Assembly: GCA_029378245.1 (NCBI GenBank)
Contig: JARKIF010000052.1
Location: 248,001 to 312,000, forward strand
DNA from: Roridomyces roridus
Taxonomy: Eukaryota > Basidiomycota > Agaricomycetes > Agaricales > Mycenaceae
Length of the DNA stretch: 64,000 nucleotides
Reading direction: 5' to 3'
Shown: positions 43,152 through 55,241 of the stretch, one piece after another
How the letters are laid out: each line of letters starts with the position of its first letter
Position numbering within the stretch: position 1 is the stretch's first letter
Notes under the pieces: model-generated
Told to the model about the DNA's origin: nothing
Database searches by the model: none
The model's input: the letters and a program-made list of their open reading frames with translations, nothing else
Position numbers and translations under genes: made by a program

Positions 43152-45378
43152 ATGTCACTCCCTCCGTCCTTCCAGGAACCGCCTACGACACAGAGCCTGG
43201 CAGCAGCCCGCGCCACTCTGGACGAGTCCCGCAAGAATGCGTGCTCCCTCACTGACAAAATCGCCCAGGCCCAGGCTTCGCTCAAACAAATAGTCGCAGA
43301 GGCCGAGGCTGCAATCGATGATATGCTCAGGGAGCAGAGCCTCGTGGAGAAGACTATTGCGCATACTCAAGTCAGTCTTGTTCTGCTTTTTTTTCTTCCT
43401 CTTCAGCTAAAAACGTGTTTTCCGCGTGTTTTCAGGCATACCTCGCCCCCATCAGGCGACTGCCTGGAGAGCTGCTGAGGGAGCTCTTCTTGTGGTGTTT
43501 CGAGGGCCATCCCTGTTGTGCTTGGGTCCTATCTGCTGTGTGCACGACCTGGCGGTGCCAGGCTCTCAGCATTCCTCGTATATGGTCAAAGGTGCGTCAC
43601 ACCAATCGGGGTCTTTTCGGAGACCCGTGCAGGGCGGTCTCGTTAAGTGAATTCGCAGATACGCTTGTTCACCAATCAGAGCTCTTCTCCTGACACAATA
43701 CGACTTTGGCTGGAACGCTCAGGCCCAACAGTTCCTCTCGACATCGAGATCTATTTGCGGGTCGTGCAATCGGAGCCTGCTGCCGTCGTGCCATACCCCC
43801 GTCGCCGCCGCCACGACTATCTCACCCACACATTCCTGGCAGCGCCGCCGCCGCCACTTTTTGGCACTGGCCCTTTGCCGGCTCCTGGACATTTGATCGT
43901 TCCGCACTTTACACCGAGTGTAACCCCGTTCATCGTCCCGCAACCCGCGATCCATCACCATGGCGGTTGGGAATCGCCACCCGCCGTGCCCATGTTTCAC
44001 GGCCAGGCCGAGTCGGCCGCTCAGCCGAACTTGCATTGGGGTCACATCGCCGTGTATTACCTCGTACAGCAAATGCACCGCTGGGAACGTTTCGTCTTTC
44101 GATTCGATAAGAACTTCGGGTCCATTGCTGCTCTCAAGTCTATAACAGGCGCGTTGACAGCCCGTGTGCATCTTTCTTACTGATCGGACTTTTTTGCCAG
44201 GCGCCGCGCCGCTGTTAAGGGAATTCGAAGTGTCTTCCGCGTCGGCCGTGTTCTACCCTACAGAATGGGGGTGGCTTCCCTCATCCCGCGCGGTCCCCGG
44301 CTGGGTAAACCCTCTCCCGAAGCTGCGCACGCTGACTCTTCAGTATGCGCCCTTCAAGCCGACGTCGCCCATCTTTCTGCAAGAGGCGACCCAACTGACC
44401 ACTCTAAACATCCGCGCGCTCCCTGCGTCCCTCATCCCTCTCGATCGCATCCTTGGCATCATCTCAGCCAACAGTCGCACCCTGACATCCCTCCGACTGC
44501 ATTTTTCCTCCGTATCGCATGCAGTGCTGCCGCTGCCTGCCAGCACGACGCTCGACCACCTCGAGGACCTCTACGTCGGAGGCCACCACCTCCTCTCGCA
44601 GCTCATCGACACGCTCATTCTCCCTGACCTGTGCGCCCTGGATCTCGACTTTGATGCGCCGCGAGAACCGATTGAGGAAACCATCTCCTCACTGTACACC
44701 CGTTCGCACAACCCCCCGCTGCGGAGTCTCGCAGTGTCGTATGGCGGACCGACGCCCCCGCCAGGCACGCCTGTTGGTGTCTCCTCGGGACAGACGCCAT
44801 CGTCATTCTACTACGGTTACGTCGCCGCAGGGACTGTCGTTTCGTGGGGCTTCCTCGGGGAGATGGGTGGCTCGCTCGAGGTACTGAAGATTGGCGGAGC
44901 AGCCCTCGAGTGTCTCATAGGCACGTTGATGGCACCGGACGATGCTGGGGGAACCCTTATGACGGGGCCAAACGGTCCTGGAGGGCCTGCGGTGCCGGGG
45001 TGGGCGTGTCCGAAGCTGAGGGAGCTTTATCTGCGGGGATGTCATGCGCATGCGCATGCGTCGAATGATGGGATTGGGAAGCTGGTCAAGATGGTGGATG
45101 CGAGGAATCCCGAGGGCGGTGGGAGTGCGAATGCTGGGATGGGGAGTGGGATGGTGTCGAGGTTGACGAGGTTGGAGTTGGATGATTGTGGGTTTCAGCT
45201 GGGCGGGGATGTGGTGCAGTGGCTGGAGGGTCGGATTGGGAAGGGTGCGGTTGTTTGCGTGGAGCCGCAGGTGGAAGCGTGCGTTGTTTGCTCCCCTCAC
45301 TATTGATTCGGTGCTGATGGCCTTCTTTGCAGGAGGACACCGATGGTCCACGGACATCCCTACGTCTTTGCGGGTTAA
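43152..45378 (+). CDS. F-box protein with N-terminal coiled coil
   Basis: Exons 43152-43370, 43436-43591, 43659 to about 44163, 44207 to about 45279, and a short last exon ending at 45378 (P-M-V-H-G-H-P-Y-V-F-A-G). The first 70 residues are helical and Ala/Glu/Gln-rich. The F-box follows as I-R-R-L-P-G-E-L-L-R-E-L-F-L-W-C-F with C-T-T-W-R after it. The rest is leucine-rich-repeat-like (L-R-T-L-T-L-Q-Y-A, L-T-T-L-N-I-R-A-L, L-R-E-L-Y-L-R-G-C). It is probably an SCF ubiquitin-ligase receptor; its target is unknown. This architecture is very common in Agaricomycetes. It is a different subfamily from the two F-box copies in the inverted duplication. Confidence 0.8.
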
Positions 45379-45909
45379 CCTCGTGGCATCGAGCATTTTA
45401 GTTGGATCTCACATCCCCATGTCACCTCCCTCCCTTGGGTTTTGGGTCTCCGTCAATTTTTTTTTCTTGGTTTGGCTGACGACATAACTACGATATCTAT
45501 TCTATTCTATCTGGGTGTACTGTACACTACTATAGGTACCACTATCACTGTATCCATTACTTCAATGCTTGCATTTCTTTGTTTCGGGACACAAGAGGTG
45601 GCACATCAATTGGTCTTTGATCGCTGCTGACACGTCCACTCGGCTGTTGCTCGGCTGCCCTTCTCGAATCTCATGCTCGCTACCGCGCCGAAAAAATGGG
45701 TTCGCTCTCATCCTTATATTCCCACCGGTCTTTGGCGGGTCTCGGTACATTGTGTATTTCCATTCACGGCCATTCGGAGCTGACAATCATGTGTCTCACA
45801 TCGCTTGTACCGCGGCGAGGCCAAGGCGAGGCCAAGGCGAGGCCTTGCCAAGGCCCAAACTGATCTTGCGCAAATCTTGCGCGTGGATTATCAATTCAGG
45901 GACATGATT
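45379..45909. other. spacer with short minisatellite
   Basis: No gene. Three copies of an 11-bp unit (GCGAGGCCAAG) lie at 45814-45846. Confidence 0.5.
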
Positions 45910-46005
45910 TGGGACATCATGAGGTCGCGTGAAACGGTTGCTGCGCGCGCAGCGCTGAGATGCCACTTATAGCTGCGGCCTGGCTCGTTCTGCTCTCCCA
46001 GCAAG

Positions 46006-48255
46006 ATGCATCTAGCAGGCTTCCTGTCTTTCTGCGTACTCCCCGCCGCAAGCCTTGCAGCGGCCTTTGGACAACAACAGCAGGCATTCTCCTCCAACTC
46101 CCTGCACGAAGAGGCCCCGATACTCAGTGTCGGGCTGGACGCAGCCATCCAAGAGATCCTGGCAGAGTTCAAGTCACCTGGGGGCGCTGGAGTGGCTGTG
46201 GCGCGCAAGACCGCTGCGGGGACTTGGAGACTCGAGAGCAAAGGGTATGGGAATGCTACTGGTGCTGGAGCCAAGGCCGATGAGCATACGCTCTTTCCTA
46301 TTGGGTCGAATTCCAAGGTGCGTTGTGGACGTCATGTAAAGGTTCCTCGATTCTGAAAACGCGCCTAGCTCTTCGATTTGCTGGCTACGGGGCTCTTGAT
46401 TTCCAACGAGACGCTATCGCCCAGGATTTCGTGGACCTCGAAAATCGCGTCCATCGTTCCTGGGTGGAAGCTTGCAGACCCGGTGGCCACGAGCGAGAGC
46501 ACGATCGTCGATATTATGAGCCACCGTACTGGACTTCCGCGGCATGATCTCATGGAGAGTTTGGACGAGCAAGTCGACGATGTCGTCAGTTTTTTCTCCG
46601 CCCCTCCGTCCGTCTGTTAACCTCGGATTCAGATTTCTCGACTTCAATATCTACGACCGTCTGCAGGCTTCCGGGAGCTGGCCCAATACAACAACCACAT
46701 GTATACAGTCCTCTCGACGTTCCCGAAGACGTTGGTGGGCACCCCGTTTGAACAATACGTCCACGACAATATCTTCGTCCCCTTTGGATTGAATGCCACC
46801 ACCTACTTTTATGCCGACGCAGTTGCGACTGGCAGATTGGCCGACGGGTTCACGAGGCAAGATGCCAATTTGACTGACGATCCTTTCGACCAAGGCACAG
46901 TCCGAGTCCTTCCGTTCTGGGATCAAAGCAGCACGCACCGTGAGCATCAACTTCTTCATTATTTGAGTTGGGCCTCATTCTCGTCTAGTCATCTCCGGGG
47001 CTGGTGGAGTAATCTCTAGCGCACACGACATGGTATGCTTTTGTCCTCGGTGCTCCCCCATACTCACATGGACCTCCAGGCCATCTGGCTACAAGCGCTC
47101 TTGCAGGAGGGAACCAATCAAGCCAACGAGACTGTCATTCCGGCCAGTGTAATTAAGAAAGTTGCGACTGGGGTGACTGTATATACTCCTATTGCGTGCG
47201 TCGTCATCTCTTGTCCAATCTCCCTTCTTGATCTCGAACAGGCGGTATCCTGAACTTTCGCCTATGGTGTATGGCGGTGGGCAGATGCGTGGTACATACA
47301 GAGGATTCGGTGAGTTTTCCGCGGCACGACTCGTGTGATTCTCATTCAATGTGGTAGAAATGATCGAGGTAAGGCATCCGTGGCCACACTGTCCGTTTGA
47401 GGCCTAATTTATTTCAGCACGGAGGCTCGACCCCAGGTCCGGAGTTTCTCGTCTTCATATTGGATATTACTGACATGTCCCAGGCTTCAAAAGTCAAATC
47501 GCGCGATTCCCATCGGAGAACTTTGGTGTCGCCGTCCTGACGAATGACGAGGAGCTCGGAACATCCATCATGGAATCTATCAAGTACCGCATCGTCGACG
47601 AAGTGCTTTCCCTCCATCCACACATTAATTGGACCGCACGGTTTGTCGTCAGAATATTTACACGTAGTCCTCGATTAACATAAGCGCAGATACCGAGAAA
47701 AATTAGCCGCAGCAGCTCCACCGCCTTCGCTTCCCCGTTCCAAAAACGCTGCACCTCCCTCGGTCCCTTACACCGCGCTCGCTGGAAAATACGACAACGC
47801 AGGATACCGCAGCCTCGACTTTTGTCTCTTTTGGCATAACGCCACTCGTGGTTCTTCTTGCACTGATATCTCTCAGACATTCGGAGATCTGTTACCCACC
47901 GTGCTCGACTCTACGGTTCCCATCTTGATTGCGAGACACGACACGATGGTGTCCAACCACCTGCTGTTGTCGCACTATGAGGGCGACAAGTTCAATGTGA
48001 GCGCGTTGCATACCTTTGTGAGTGCCTGCCTCTCCATCTATCTTGAGAAGCTTGAACTGAGAAAAACCTTTGCAGTCAGACGCCAAGGTGCCGTGGGTGT
48101 GGAAGATGGACGGGTTCGAGGCCGAGTTTGAAGTCGACGGAGAAGATGTTGGATTTGCGCTCATCGGTGTGTGGGGTCCCGGGGAAGGGGCTGAACCGCT
48201 TCAGGGCGAAACTGTTCGAGAACGCGCGGAAGTTTGGTTCTCGAAAATGGCGTAG
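46006..48255 (+). CDS. secreted beta-lactamase-like serine hydrolase, copy C
   Basis: Mirror partner of the gene at 32315-34568. Signal peptide, S-x-x-K in P-I-G-S-N-S-K, Y-x-N in Q-Y-N-N-H-M-Y, and V-I-S-G-A-G-G-V-I-S-S-A-H-D-M are all present. Late exons encode R-F-P-S-E-N-F-G-V-A-V-L-T-N-D-E and the small C-terminal domain ending W-F-S-K-M-A. Between exons 2 and 3 the coding part differs from copy A (S-L-D-E-Q-V-D-D-V-V for G-W-E-D-G-V-E-D-I-V) but stays in frame. Probably functional and secreted; substrate unknown. Confidence 0.8.
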
Positions 48256-48273
48256 TGTCTTTCGAAATTCAAT

Positions 48274-49398
48274 TCAAAATTCTAGCAACCTCCGCCTCTC
48301 AACCTTGACCTCCCACTCTCTTAACGCACGCCGATCTGCAGACCCATCCAGCTCCACATAATCCGCATAGCGATCACGATACCTCAACGTCCCCGAATCG
48401 ACGTCAACTTGAACCAACCTTTCCAACCCTGCATCGAGGCTTGCGAATACGACGGCCCAAGGACGCACGTACTGGTCGTCTTCAATGAACTTGGAACAAT
48501 CCTCCAGCGTGAGGCTGCGCAGTCCGGGGTGGCGCAGGATAAACCGCTCGACGCCGTCGTTTTGTGAGCAAATGCTTTTGAGGTGAAGCGAGGTTAGTCG
48601 GGGGATGGGGGATTTTGGGAGGATGAACTCGGGGTTGACGCCGATGAGGTGATCGCTGAGAATGCGGAGGGTGGATACGGACTTGAGCTGAAGAGGTGTT
48701 TCAGCCACAGAGAAGAAAGAACCCCGAGAGTGCAGGGTGCTTACCTTGAGCCGCTGCCAGAACGCGGGACAGCTGTTTCCAAAACTCAACAATGGGCTCC
48801 GCTGAGGAGGCGCCGTTCCCGAGGGTTGCAATGGAGATCGTTTCGAGTGGGCGGAGAAAAGCTACAAAGGCCTCTGACGCGAATATTGCGCCTGGCATCG
48901 TGATGAGGTTGTTCAGGGTCAGGGATTTACGGCTTCGAGCACCGCGCGTTGGAGCATCAGCCAGTAGGCAGGCTCGTCGGCGAAACTCCACACATCCTCG
49001 TCCCAGATGTCGTGAAACTCGAATTTGAGGGAAGCCAAGTTGGGGAGCTTGGATAGCCCCTCCATTGCCCGTGAGACGCAAGTGAGCCTCGGATCGTCAA
49101 CTGGCCCATCTTCTGAACGCCCTAGGATGCAAGTTCAATTGAGTATCGAGAGCCATGTTGGAAATTTACCCCGAAACACAACAGATTGGACATGAACTGC
49201 AAGCTCGCGGGTGGACTGGAGCGCAGTAAACCGTTCCGCACAGACAAGCGTGTCGCTCACAGTGACTTGGTGGAAAGCCATCGGAGTAACCAGTCCGTGA
49301 ACTGTCTTGTTCGCCGCGCGCAGAGCAAACAACTCGGGACGATCCAGACGAGCTAGAATCGCGAGGATGAGTTCTGGAGGTACTCGTGGGGTGTCCAT
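48274..49398 (-). pseudogene. F-box/LRR-type protein, copy B, frameshifted
   Basis: This copy keeps the ATG (M-D-T-P-R-V-P-P-E-L-I-L-A-I-L) that copy A has lost. Around 48927-48932, compared with copy A, 30 bases after G-A-A-G-C-C are replaced by 2, a net loss of 28 nt that shifts the frame. There is also an in-frame 6-base gain nearby (an extra F-A before D-E-P-A-Y-W). The C-terminal part is well preserved (L-R-E-W-E-V-K-V-E-R-R-R-L-L-E-F). Without unusual splicing no full-length protein can be made. Confidence 0.65.
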
Positions 49399-50079
49399 GG
49401 CGAAAAAGCAAACGGCACCGGACTACGGACGAGGAAACTTATATACGGACAGTTGTGGGAGTCGGGACGGCATCACTTCGCTTGCCAACCAATTGCCAAC
49501 TCTGAAAAAGGCGCTCAAGCTACTTTGGGCGCGGTGCGACCCGAGACTCCGAAGCGCCGTGCGACCCGAGACGCCGAAGCCCCGTACGACCCGAGAGCGC
49601 CGTGCGCGTGATCCCTGATCCGACACGGGCGTTTAAGAATCAAATGTTCATAGACAATGGGGGACGTGAGTGGTTCAAGTTCATGGACAATCCTAGGCCT
49701 ATCAAGTAGGCCCTACGGCCGTAAATATAGGGTCTTGCGTCGTCAGATAGGCCCTATCTTTCAAAAAGGAAATACCTCAACATTGGTAAGGCGGTCTCTT
49801 GCAAGTCTCTTGGGTCATTTTTGAAGTTCGGGAATCGGGGGGGGGGCCCCGGCCTCTCTTTTCGGATGCTCCCAGTCGTTATTCACCCAACACTGATTCT
49901 GGTGCTCGCATGTCTATCACTGCCAATATCGGTGCTAGATACCTGGAGGCTAGAGTCGAGGGAGAAGGTTTGCGAGAACGTGCGGAGGTTTGGTTCCAGA
50001 AATTTCAAACATCCACCGCTGACATGCACGTAATGTGTAAGCACATCAATTGCAAATTTCACACCGAGTAAAGCCGACC

Positions 50080-51145
50080 ATGACTCCTTTCACTTCCACA
50101 GCGCGGACCCTTGGTCTTATCGCCCCTGGGGCCATGGGCGCCGCACTGGCCGCCCGGCTCTCGTCCTTTGGCGCCGGTTCCATACTCACCAATCTCGAAG
50201 GACGATCTCAGGCAACTCGGGAACGCGCTGCAGCAGCTAACATGGTGCACGCCACCTACGCCGACATCGTGGCACGCGCGACCTGCATCTACAGCGTCGT
50301 CCCACCATCCGACGCCTTTGCCACAGCACAATCGGTCGTAGACGCATACAAATCGACAGCAAGTGATCGTTCACTGATTTTCGTCGATTGCAACGCAGTG
50401 AACCCCGAGTCGGCGAAGCAACTCGCGGCCTTATTCGAGGGAACGCGGATAACATTTTTGGACGGAGCTATCATCGGCACACCGCCAACAGACACGTTCA
50501 ATCCTGCGATTTACGTTTGCGCGGATCCGAAAGATGCAGTGGTTTTGGATGACTTTACCGCCATGTCGATCAAGTATGGGTTGAATGTGGTTCCCTTGAA
50601 GGGAAAAGACGCGAAGATTGGCGATGCTAGTGCTGTGAAGATGGCGCATGCGGTATGTTTTACATTTGCTTTCGATTATCTCCAACTTTTGGTATTGCAG
50701 GGTATCGTCAAGGGCGCGATTGGACTATTTACAACCATGATACTCGGTACGAACCTACACAAATGCATGACCCAACTCACGCGTTTCCAGCTGCAAACGC
50801 GTCATCACCATCCACCGCCGAAGGTCTGCTCCACGCCCTCAATTTCTCCCAACCGACCTTTGTCGATCGTATGCCTGCCTCCTCTTCTTTGCATCCAATC
50901 CGACGTGTCGTCCAGAAATTATCCGACTGCTGCCTCATGCGCCTCCAAAAGCTTACCGCTTCGTCTGCGAAATGGAGGAGGTTGGTGCATTTGTTGGAGA
51001 GAGCGGAGGCTCCGTCACATACGAGGGAATTTCGGAGATCTTTGCTAGGGTGGCAGAGTCCCAGGAACACCCAGTTCCTGGCGGGGATGTCGAGCTGTTG
51101 ATGAACTTTGTAGAAGAGGCGCAGAAGTTGCGCGCGGAGAAGTAA
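50080..51145 (+). CDS. NAD(P)-dependent 6PGDH-type oxidoreductase, copy B
   Basis: Mirror partner of 29461-30526, same length, same introns. The Rossmann motif reads L-G-L-I-A-P-G-A-M-G-A-A-L-A and the C-terminal DUF1932-like domain ends V-E-E-A-Q-K-L-R-A-E-K at a TAA at 51143-51145. No lesion is visible, so both dehydrogenase copies look usable while both F-box copies are damaged. Confidence 0.8.
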
Positions 51146-51283
51146 ATGTAGAAGGTATCCCTCGATTCAACCAAGATGCTTGCAGAGAGTTGTGACATGA
51201 TTTTTAGGGTACACTGAATCTCCCTACTCGGTACTTTCCTTCACTTCAGTGGGCTTCACAAAATAGATGAGTGCACAACGTAT

Positions 51284-51371
51284 GCCCACTTCCGAATCGA
51301 ACGGACCACAAGCTGGAAAAGAGGCTCTCGTAATGGACAACTGTGTGCAAGCGCGGACCACCGCCGTGGGC
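51284..51371 (-). repeat. tRNA-like element 5
   Basis: Mirror partner of 29235-29322; GCCCAC/GTGGGC ends and T-arm with TTCGATT loop on the minus strand. Confidence 0.55.
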
Positions 51372-51635
51372 TCTTTCTATCCTGTCTTCGTTGAACAAAA
51401 AGCAAGCAACGAGTACGCGCGGTGGAACCACGGGCAACCTCTTTCTGCCAACATTCTGGCCTTGATCAAACCCATCTCAAGCTCAAGCCTCAAGGCCTCA
51501 AGCTTCAAGACTCAACTGGGTTGCTCCCTGCCTCGGAAATTCACTGGCGCCATACTATGTCTGGAAAATCGACTCCCCGGCCGATTCTAGACTCTGCCAG
51601 TAAGTAGTGGCAGAAAAAAGGTCACATTGGTCGTG

Positions 51636-51690
51636 GATTGAGACACAACTCGAATCGAACGAGCGCACACACTGTCAGTGCAATAAGTAA
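51636..51690 (-). repeat. tRNA-like element 6, degenerate
   Basis: Mirror partner of 28905-28970; minus-strand core CTCG-TTCGATT-CGAG. Confidence 0.35.
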
Positions 51691-51876
51691 TATGCTCTCA
51701 CAGGGCCTTGCTGCTGCATACTGTCATCCCTTCCTGGTCAGCTATAGCAAGAATCTCTCCTGCTCCCACCTTCCTTGACTCGGATCCGTTGAGCCATGGT
51801 CACCAAATCCTTCTGGCTGTGGCGAAATAGTTACTTCGCGTCAATCAGGTCAAAAAAAGCATGCTCATGACCCTAA

Positions 51877-51968
51877 GACCCACGTCCGAATCGAACGGAC
51901 AACAAGCTGGAACAGACTCGACAGTTTGTGATAACTGTGTGCAAACGCGCGGACCACCGGCGTGGATC
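51877..51968 (-). repeat. tRNA-like element 7
   Basis: GATCCAC/GTGGGTC ends and T-arm GTCCG-TTCGATT-CGGAC on the minus strand. A further helix CAGTT/AACTG with a 6-nt loop sits where an anticodon arm would be. Confidence 0.6.
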
Positions 51969-52164
51969 TTTCCGTCTCTCCTCTCGTTTTGGTTGAACAA
52001 ATTCGACTGATACAATGCCAATGATGCCACCTTGTCTGCCAGCTCAACTGCCATATATCCTTCCTCTGGATTCCCAACTAACTGTTCGTGTCCCGCGGTT
52101 GTTTGACACGCGAGAGACAACTATTCATGCACTGTAGCAAATTCAAACTGCTCTACTAGTAGCT

Positions 52165-54313
52165 CTAGTGACCTGTGAGATTTCCAACGCTGTTCCAGAA
52201 GCTGAAGAAAATGGACATGATTTTTCCTCGCCAGTAGAATAAGAATACGCACTGGCACCGCCGTAGAAACGCCTCGTCCGTGTTGAAAGAACGGACATCA
52301 GGTCTCCCCGCTTCAGTCATGTTGAACAGCATCTCCGTATTCCCCACATTGTATTTATCCCACCTGGGAATTATAGTATCGGATACCTTGATATTAGGAT
52401 CAAGGTTGATAATGAACGAGGTAAAAGTCTGGGCAAACGCGTTGATAAACGCCATGTTATTGACGGGTGGTGTCGAGTTTCCTGGGTAATAGTACGCAAA
52501 GTCGCTCCCGTGAAATGCCGGTGGGACGGCGAACTCGCCCTACGAAATGTTCAGGCTAACCAAGGAGTAAGTTGAGTTATTCCAGCCCAACCTTGAAGGC
52601 CCTTCCAGCGAATGCGTGCAGCAAGGAATACGTCGGGCAAATAAAGATGGCTGAAATTTTCCTCAGACCGAGTCGATAGATCGAAAAACAACTTGCATTC
52701 TCCCATAACCCCGTTCACCTGGAACAAATCCGTTCCGAGGCCAGCATACAAAGCGCTGGCTTCGTCCGCTTGAGAAGCCGTGAAATTTGGAAAGAGATCC
52801 AAGGCCTGTTCTGCAGCAGTGGCCACAACACTCTGATTGACGAACAGCGTGCCCTCAAATGCGTTGGTGATTGAAAGCAGCACCTGGCCGTTTACTTTGC
52901 CTTGGAGGAAGGACAGCGTTGGTGGTTGGGTAATAAACTCGCCGTCGATGACCGGGGCAGTGGTGAAGGTGCCGAAAAAGCCGTCCGCAACAATATTGGT
53001 GTTGGCGGTTTCCAGCACAGTTGGGTCTGCAGCGCGGAGGCAGGCCATCGCGTTTACTACCGATGTGCAACTTACGCCGGTTATTTAATCAAGCTCAGTA
53101 ACCGAGCGAATGTCACTTACTTTGTTTGAGCGACGACTTGATTGAATATGAACTGGACTCGTGACAGTGAGTGGAATACTACGACGAGAGAATACTTATG
53201 TACCTCGGAAATAGGGTCGTCAAAGGCATACTGAGACGGAACAAAAGTGGAGCTGGTAATCGCGCCTCTGAACAGCTGAGGTTGTGTTTTCCCGCCATTG
53301 GCAACAATATGCTGGAAAACAGAGCCAGCACCGGCAGACTGGCCCCAGATCGTAACTTTTGCAGGATCTCCTCCAAACTTTGTGATCTGAAAGAGAAAGT
53401 CGGTCGGTCGACATGAAGAAGAAATAGTATGGCACGGAATTCGTACATGCTTCTGCACCCATCGCATTGCGAATTCCTGGTCCCCTTGGCCGTGCGGTGA
53501 GATTCAAAAATTGAACATGGCGCCGATATTACTTAGGCCTGCATTCAAGGTTCCATCCTCTCTCACTGCGGCGCCAGCGAGGAAACCTGAAATTCCGTCA
53601 GATAGATTCGCGGAGAGTAAATTTGAGGTATTTACCGAAGATGCCCAGCCGATACTGTATACGCACTACCACGATGTTGTGGTTGCTCTGCCGGATGATA
53701 TCTTCTCCGTTTGAGGTACTCGCTCCCCCCGAGACATACCTAGAATCATTGAGACACAATCTATAGTTTCGACTTTTCCGCGGACATACCCACCAGCGTG
53801 GAACCACACCAGAGTCGGAAGATTCTTCATGGGCGTTCCTGTGGCATCACTCGGGTAGTAGACACTGAAATGCGAAGTCTCAGATTCCATGGTCAAGGGC
53901 CGCATCAGAACGAACTTGAGAAACAGGCAATCTTCGCTGGGTACAACCTCCGTCGCACGCCTTTCCAGTGGGTTGGTTGGGGATATCCCCTTGGCCGCTT
54001 GCATGCACTCGTTCGGCTGTACATTCGCGATCTCCACACCCGGAGTGAATGCCGGTGATTGCGGGGCTCTGAAGCGGAGGTCACCTATGAGATAAGCAGC
54101 TCAGCGAGGTGGATCGGATTAGATTCAGAGGAATACCGCACCGATAGGCGGCGCAGCGTATCGTACTCCCAACAATATCGTTATATTAGTGGCGGTGTCC
54201 ACTGTTCCTTGGTATTGAGCGTATCCGAGATCGACAATGGAAGGATTTTGGGCAACGACGAGGGTGAAGGACCAGAGGGCGGCGAGGAGACTGTTGCGGG
54301 GTAGTGTGAGCAT
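52165..54313 (-). CDS. type-B carboxylesterase/lipase
   Basis: A signal peptide (L-L-A-A-L-W-S-F-T-L-V-V-A-Q) is followed by the family hallmarks: G-V-R-Y-A-A-P-P-I-G, E-D-C-L-F-L, P-T-L-V-W-F-H-A-G-G, the nucleophile elbow G-Q-S-A-G-A-G-S, the acid residue in N-A-F-E-G, and the His in F-H-G-S-D-F-A. About eight exons are needed; the last is tiny and ends W-N-S-V-G-N-L-T-G-H at a stop at 52165. Splicing within the middle (53500-53720) is uncertain. It should be a secreted alpha/beta-hydrolase acting on lipid or other esters. Confidence 0.85.
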
Positions 54314-55241
54314 TTTCGATGGTGGAGATGGTGGGAGTCTGTAGATAAGGATTCTAGAGGGAGCGCAGAATCAATTCCGGTATGTTGGAATTCAATCCCG
54401 GTATGTTGGGTTTGAATTTGATGCACTAGCGTCGTGAGACAATTTACTTCATTCCGATATTGGGACTCGGAGCCGTCCCTGTAATAGAGAGAGACAAAAA
54501 TATCTGGGAAAATTCATGAGTGTATGCGATGTTTGGAACCAATAATCTAGTCAAACCTAATGAAGCTCGCTGCTGCTGCTGCTGCTGCTGCATCGTTCAT
54601 CTGCCAGTCCTGCAGCTCCCTTATCTTGGTTCCACACGGCATCCGCATCAGCCCATTGCCCGCATGGGAAGCGCTGCGATGAGCCATCCCCGGCTCCTCC
54701 CCAACCGATGTCTACAGCGTGGAGCGTGAGAAGTCCGTCTTAGCGGGGGACAAGGTTGCCAAACGAGCCCAGAGGGGCGATGATTTGTCGCGAAAGCGGA
54801 GACGGAGATCCTTGGATTCCGGAAGTACTCCTGCAAGGCAAAGAAATGGCAAACCGCGGTAAGGTTATGGCACTCGTCTCGGCGCCAGGTGGATCTACCC
54901 AGAAAGTGCCCTGTTGTAGACGTTGCTCCACTAGGGCTCAAGTGAGTAGGGTAATGGTAGCTCGCACATACTTTCTCCAAGCTTTCCATAAGTATCTCAT
55001 GATCAGGAACTTGGAGACGTTCATCTAAAAACGATTTCAGACGGTCCCAGAATAAATATACCCCGGAACGAAGGAACACCGCGCTCTGGGGATAGTTCCT
55101 AGTCGAGGAAAGGAGTTCTTCGTCTCCAGATCAAAGGCGTAACAGAACAAACTCGGAAGGATTTTCGCGCCCAAGATAGGATTGATTCGGTCAGAATGAG
55201 TTTGACGGAAAGAGGAGCGAGCATGCAAAACCGTCAGAGCA
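54314..55241. other. spacer with CTG microsatellite
   Basis: A pure (GCT/CTG) run of about seven units lies at 54569-54591. No gene is supported; frames here are short and unrelated to known families. Confidence 0.5.

Larger units (their letters stand above)
45910..52100. repeat. right arm of 6.2-kb inverted duplication
   Basis: Inverted copy of 28470-34660 with the same genes in mirrored order and nearly equal length. Arms differ by substitutions and small indels, so the duplication is not brand new. Confidence 0.85.

Noticed and set aside
42544..43293. Long plus-strand frame overlapping MARC-like exon 1 and the F-box start
   Set aside because: No domain similarity; it overlaps exons of two better supported genes.
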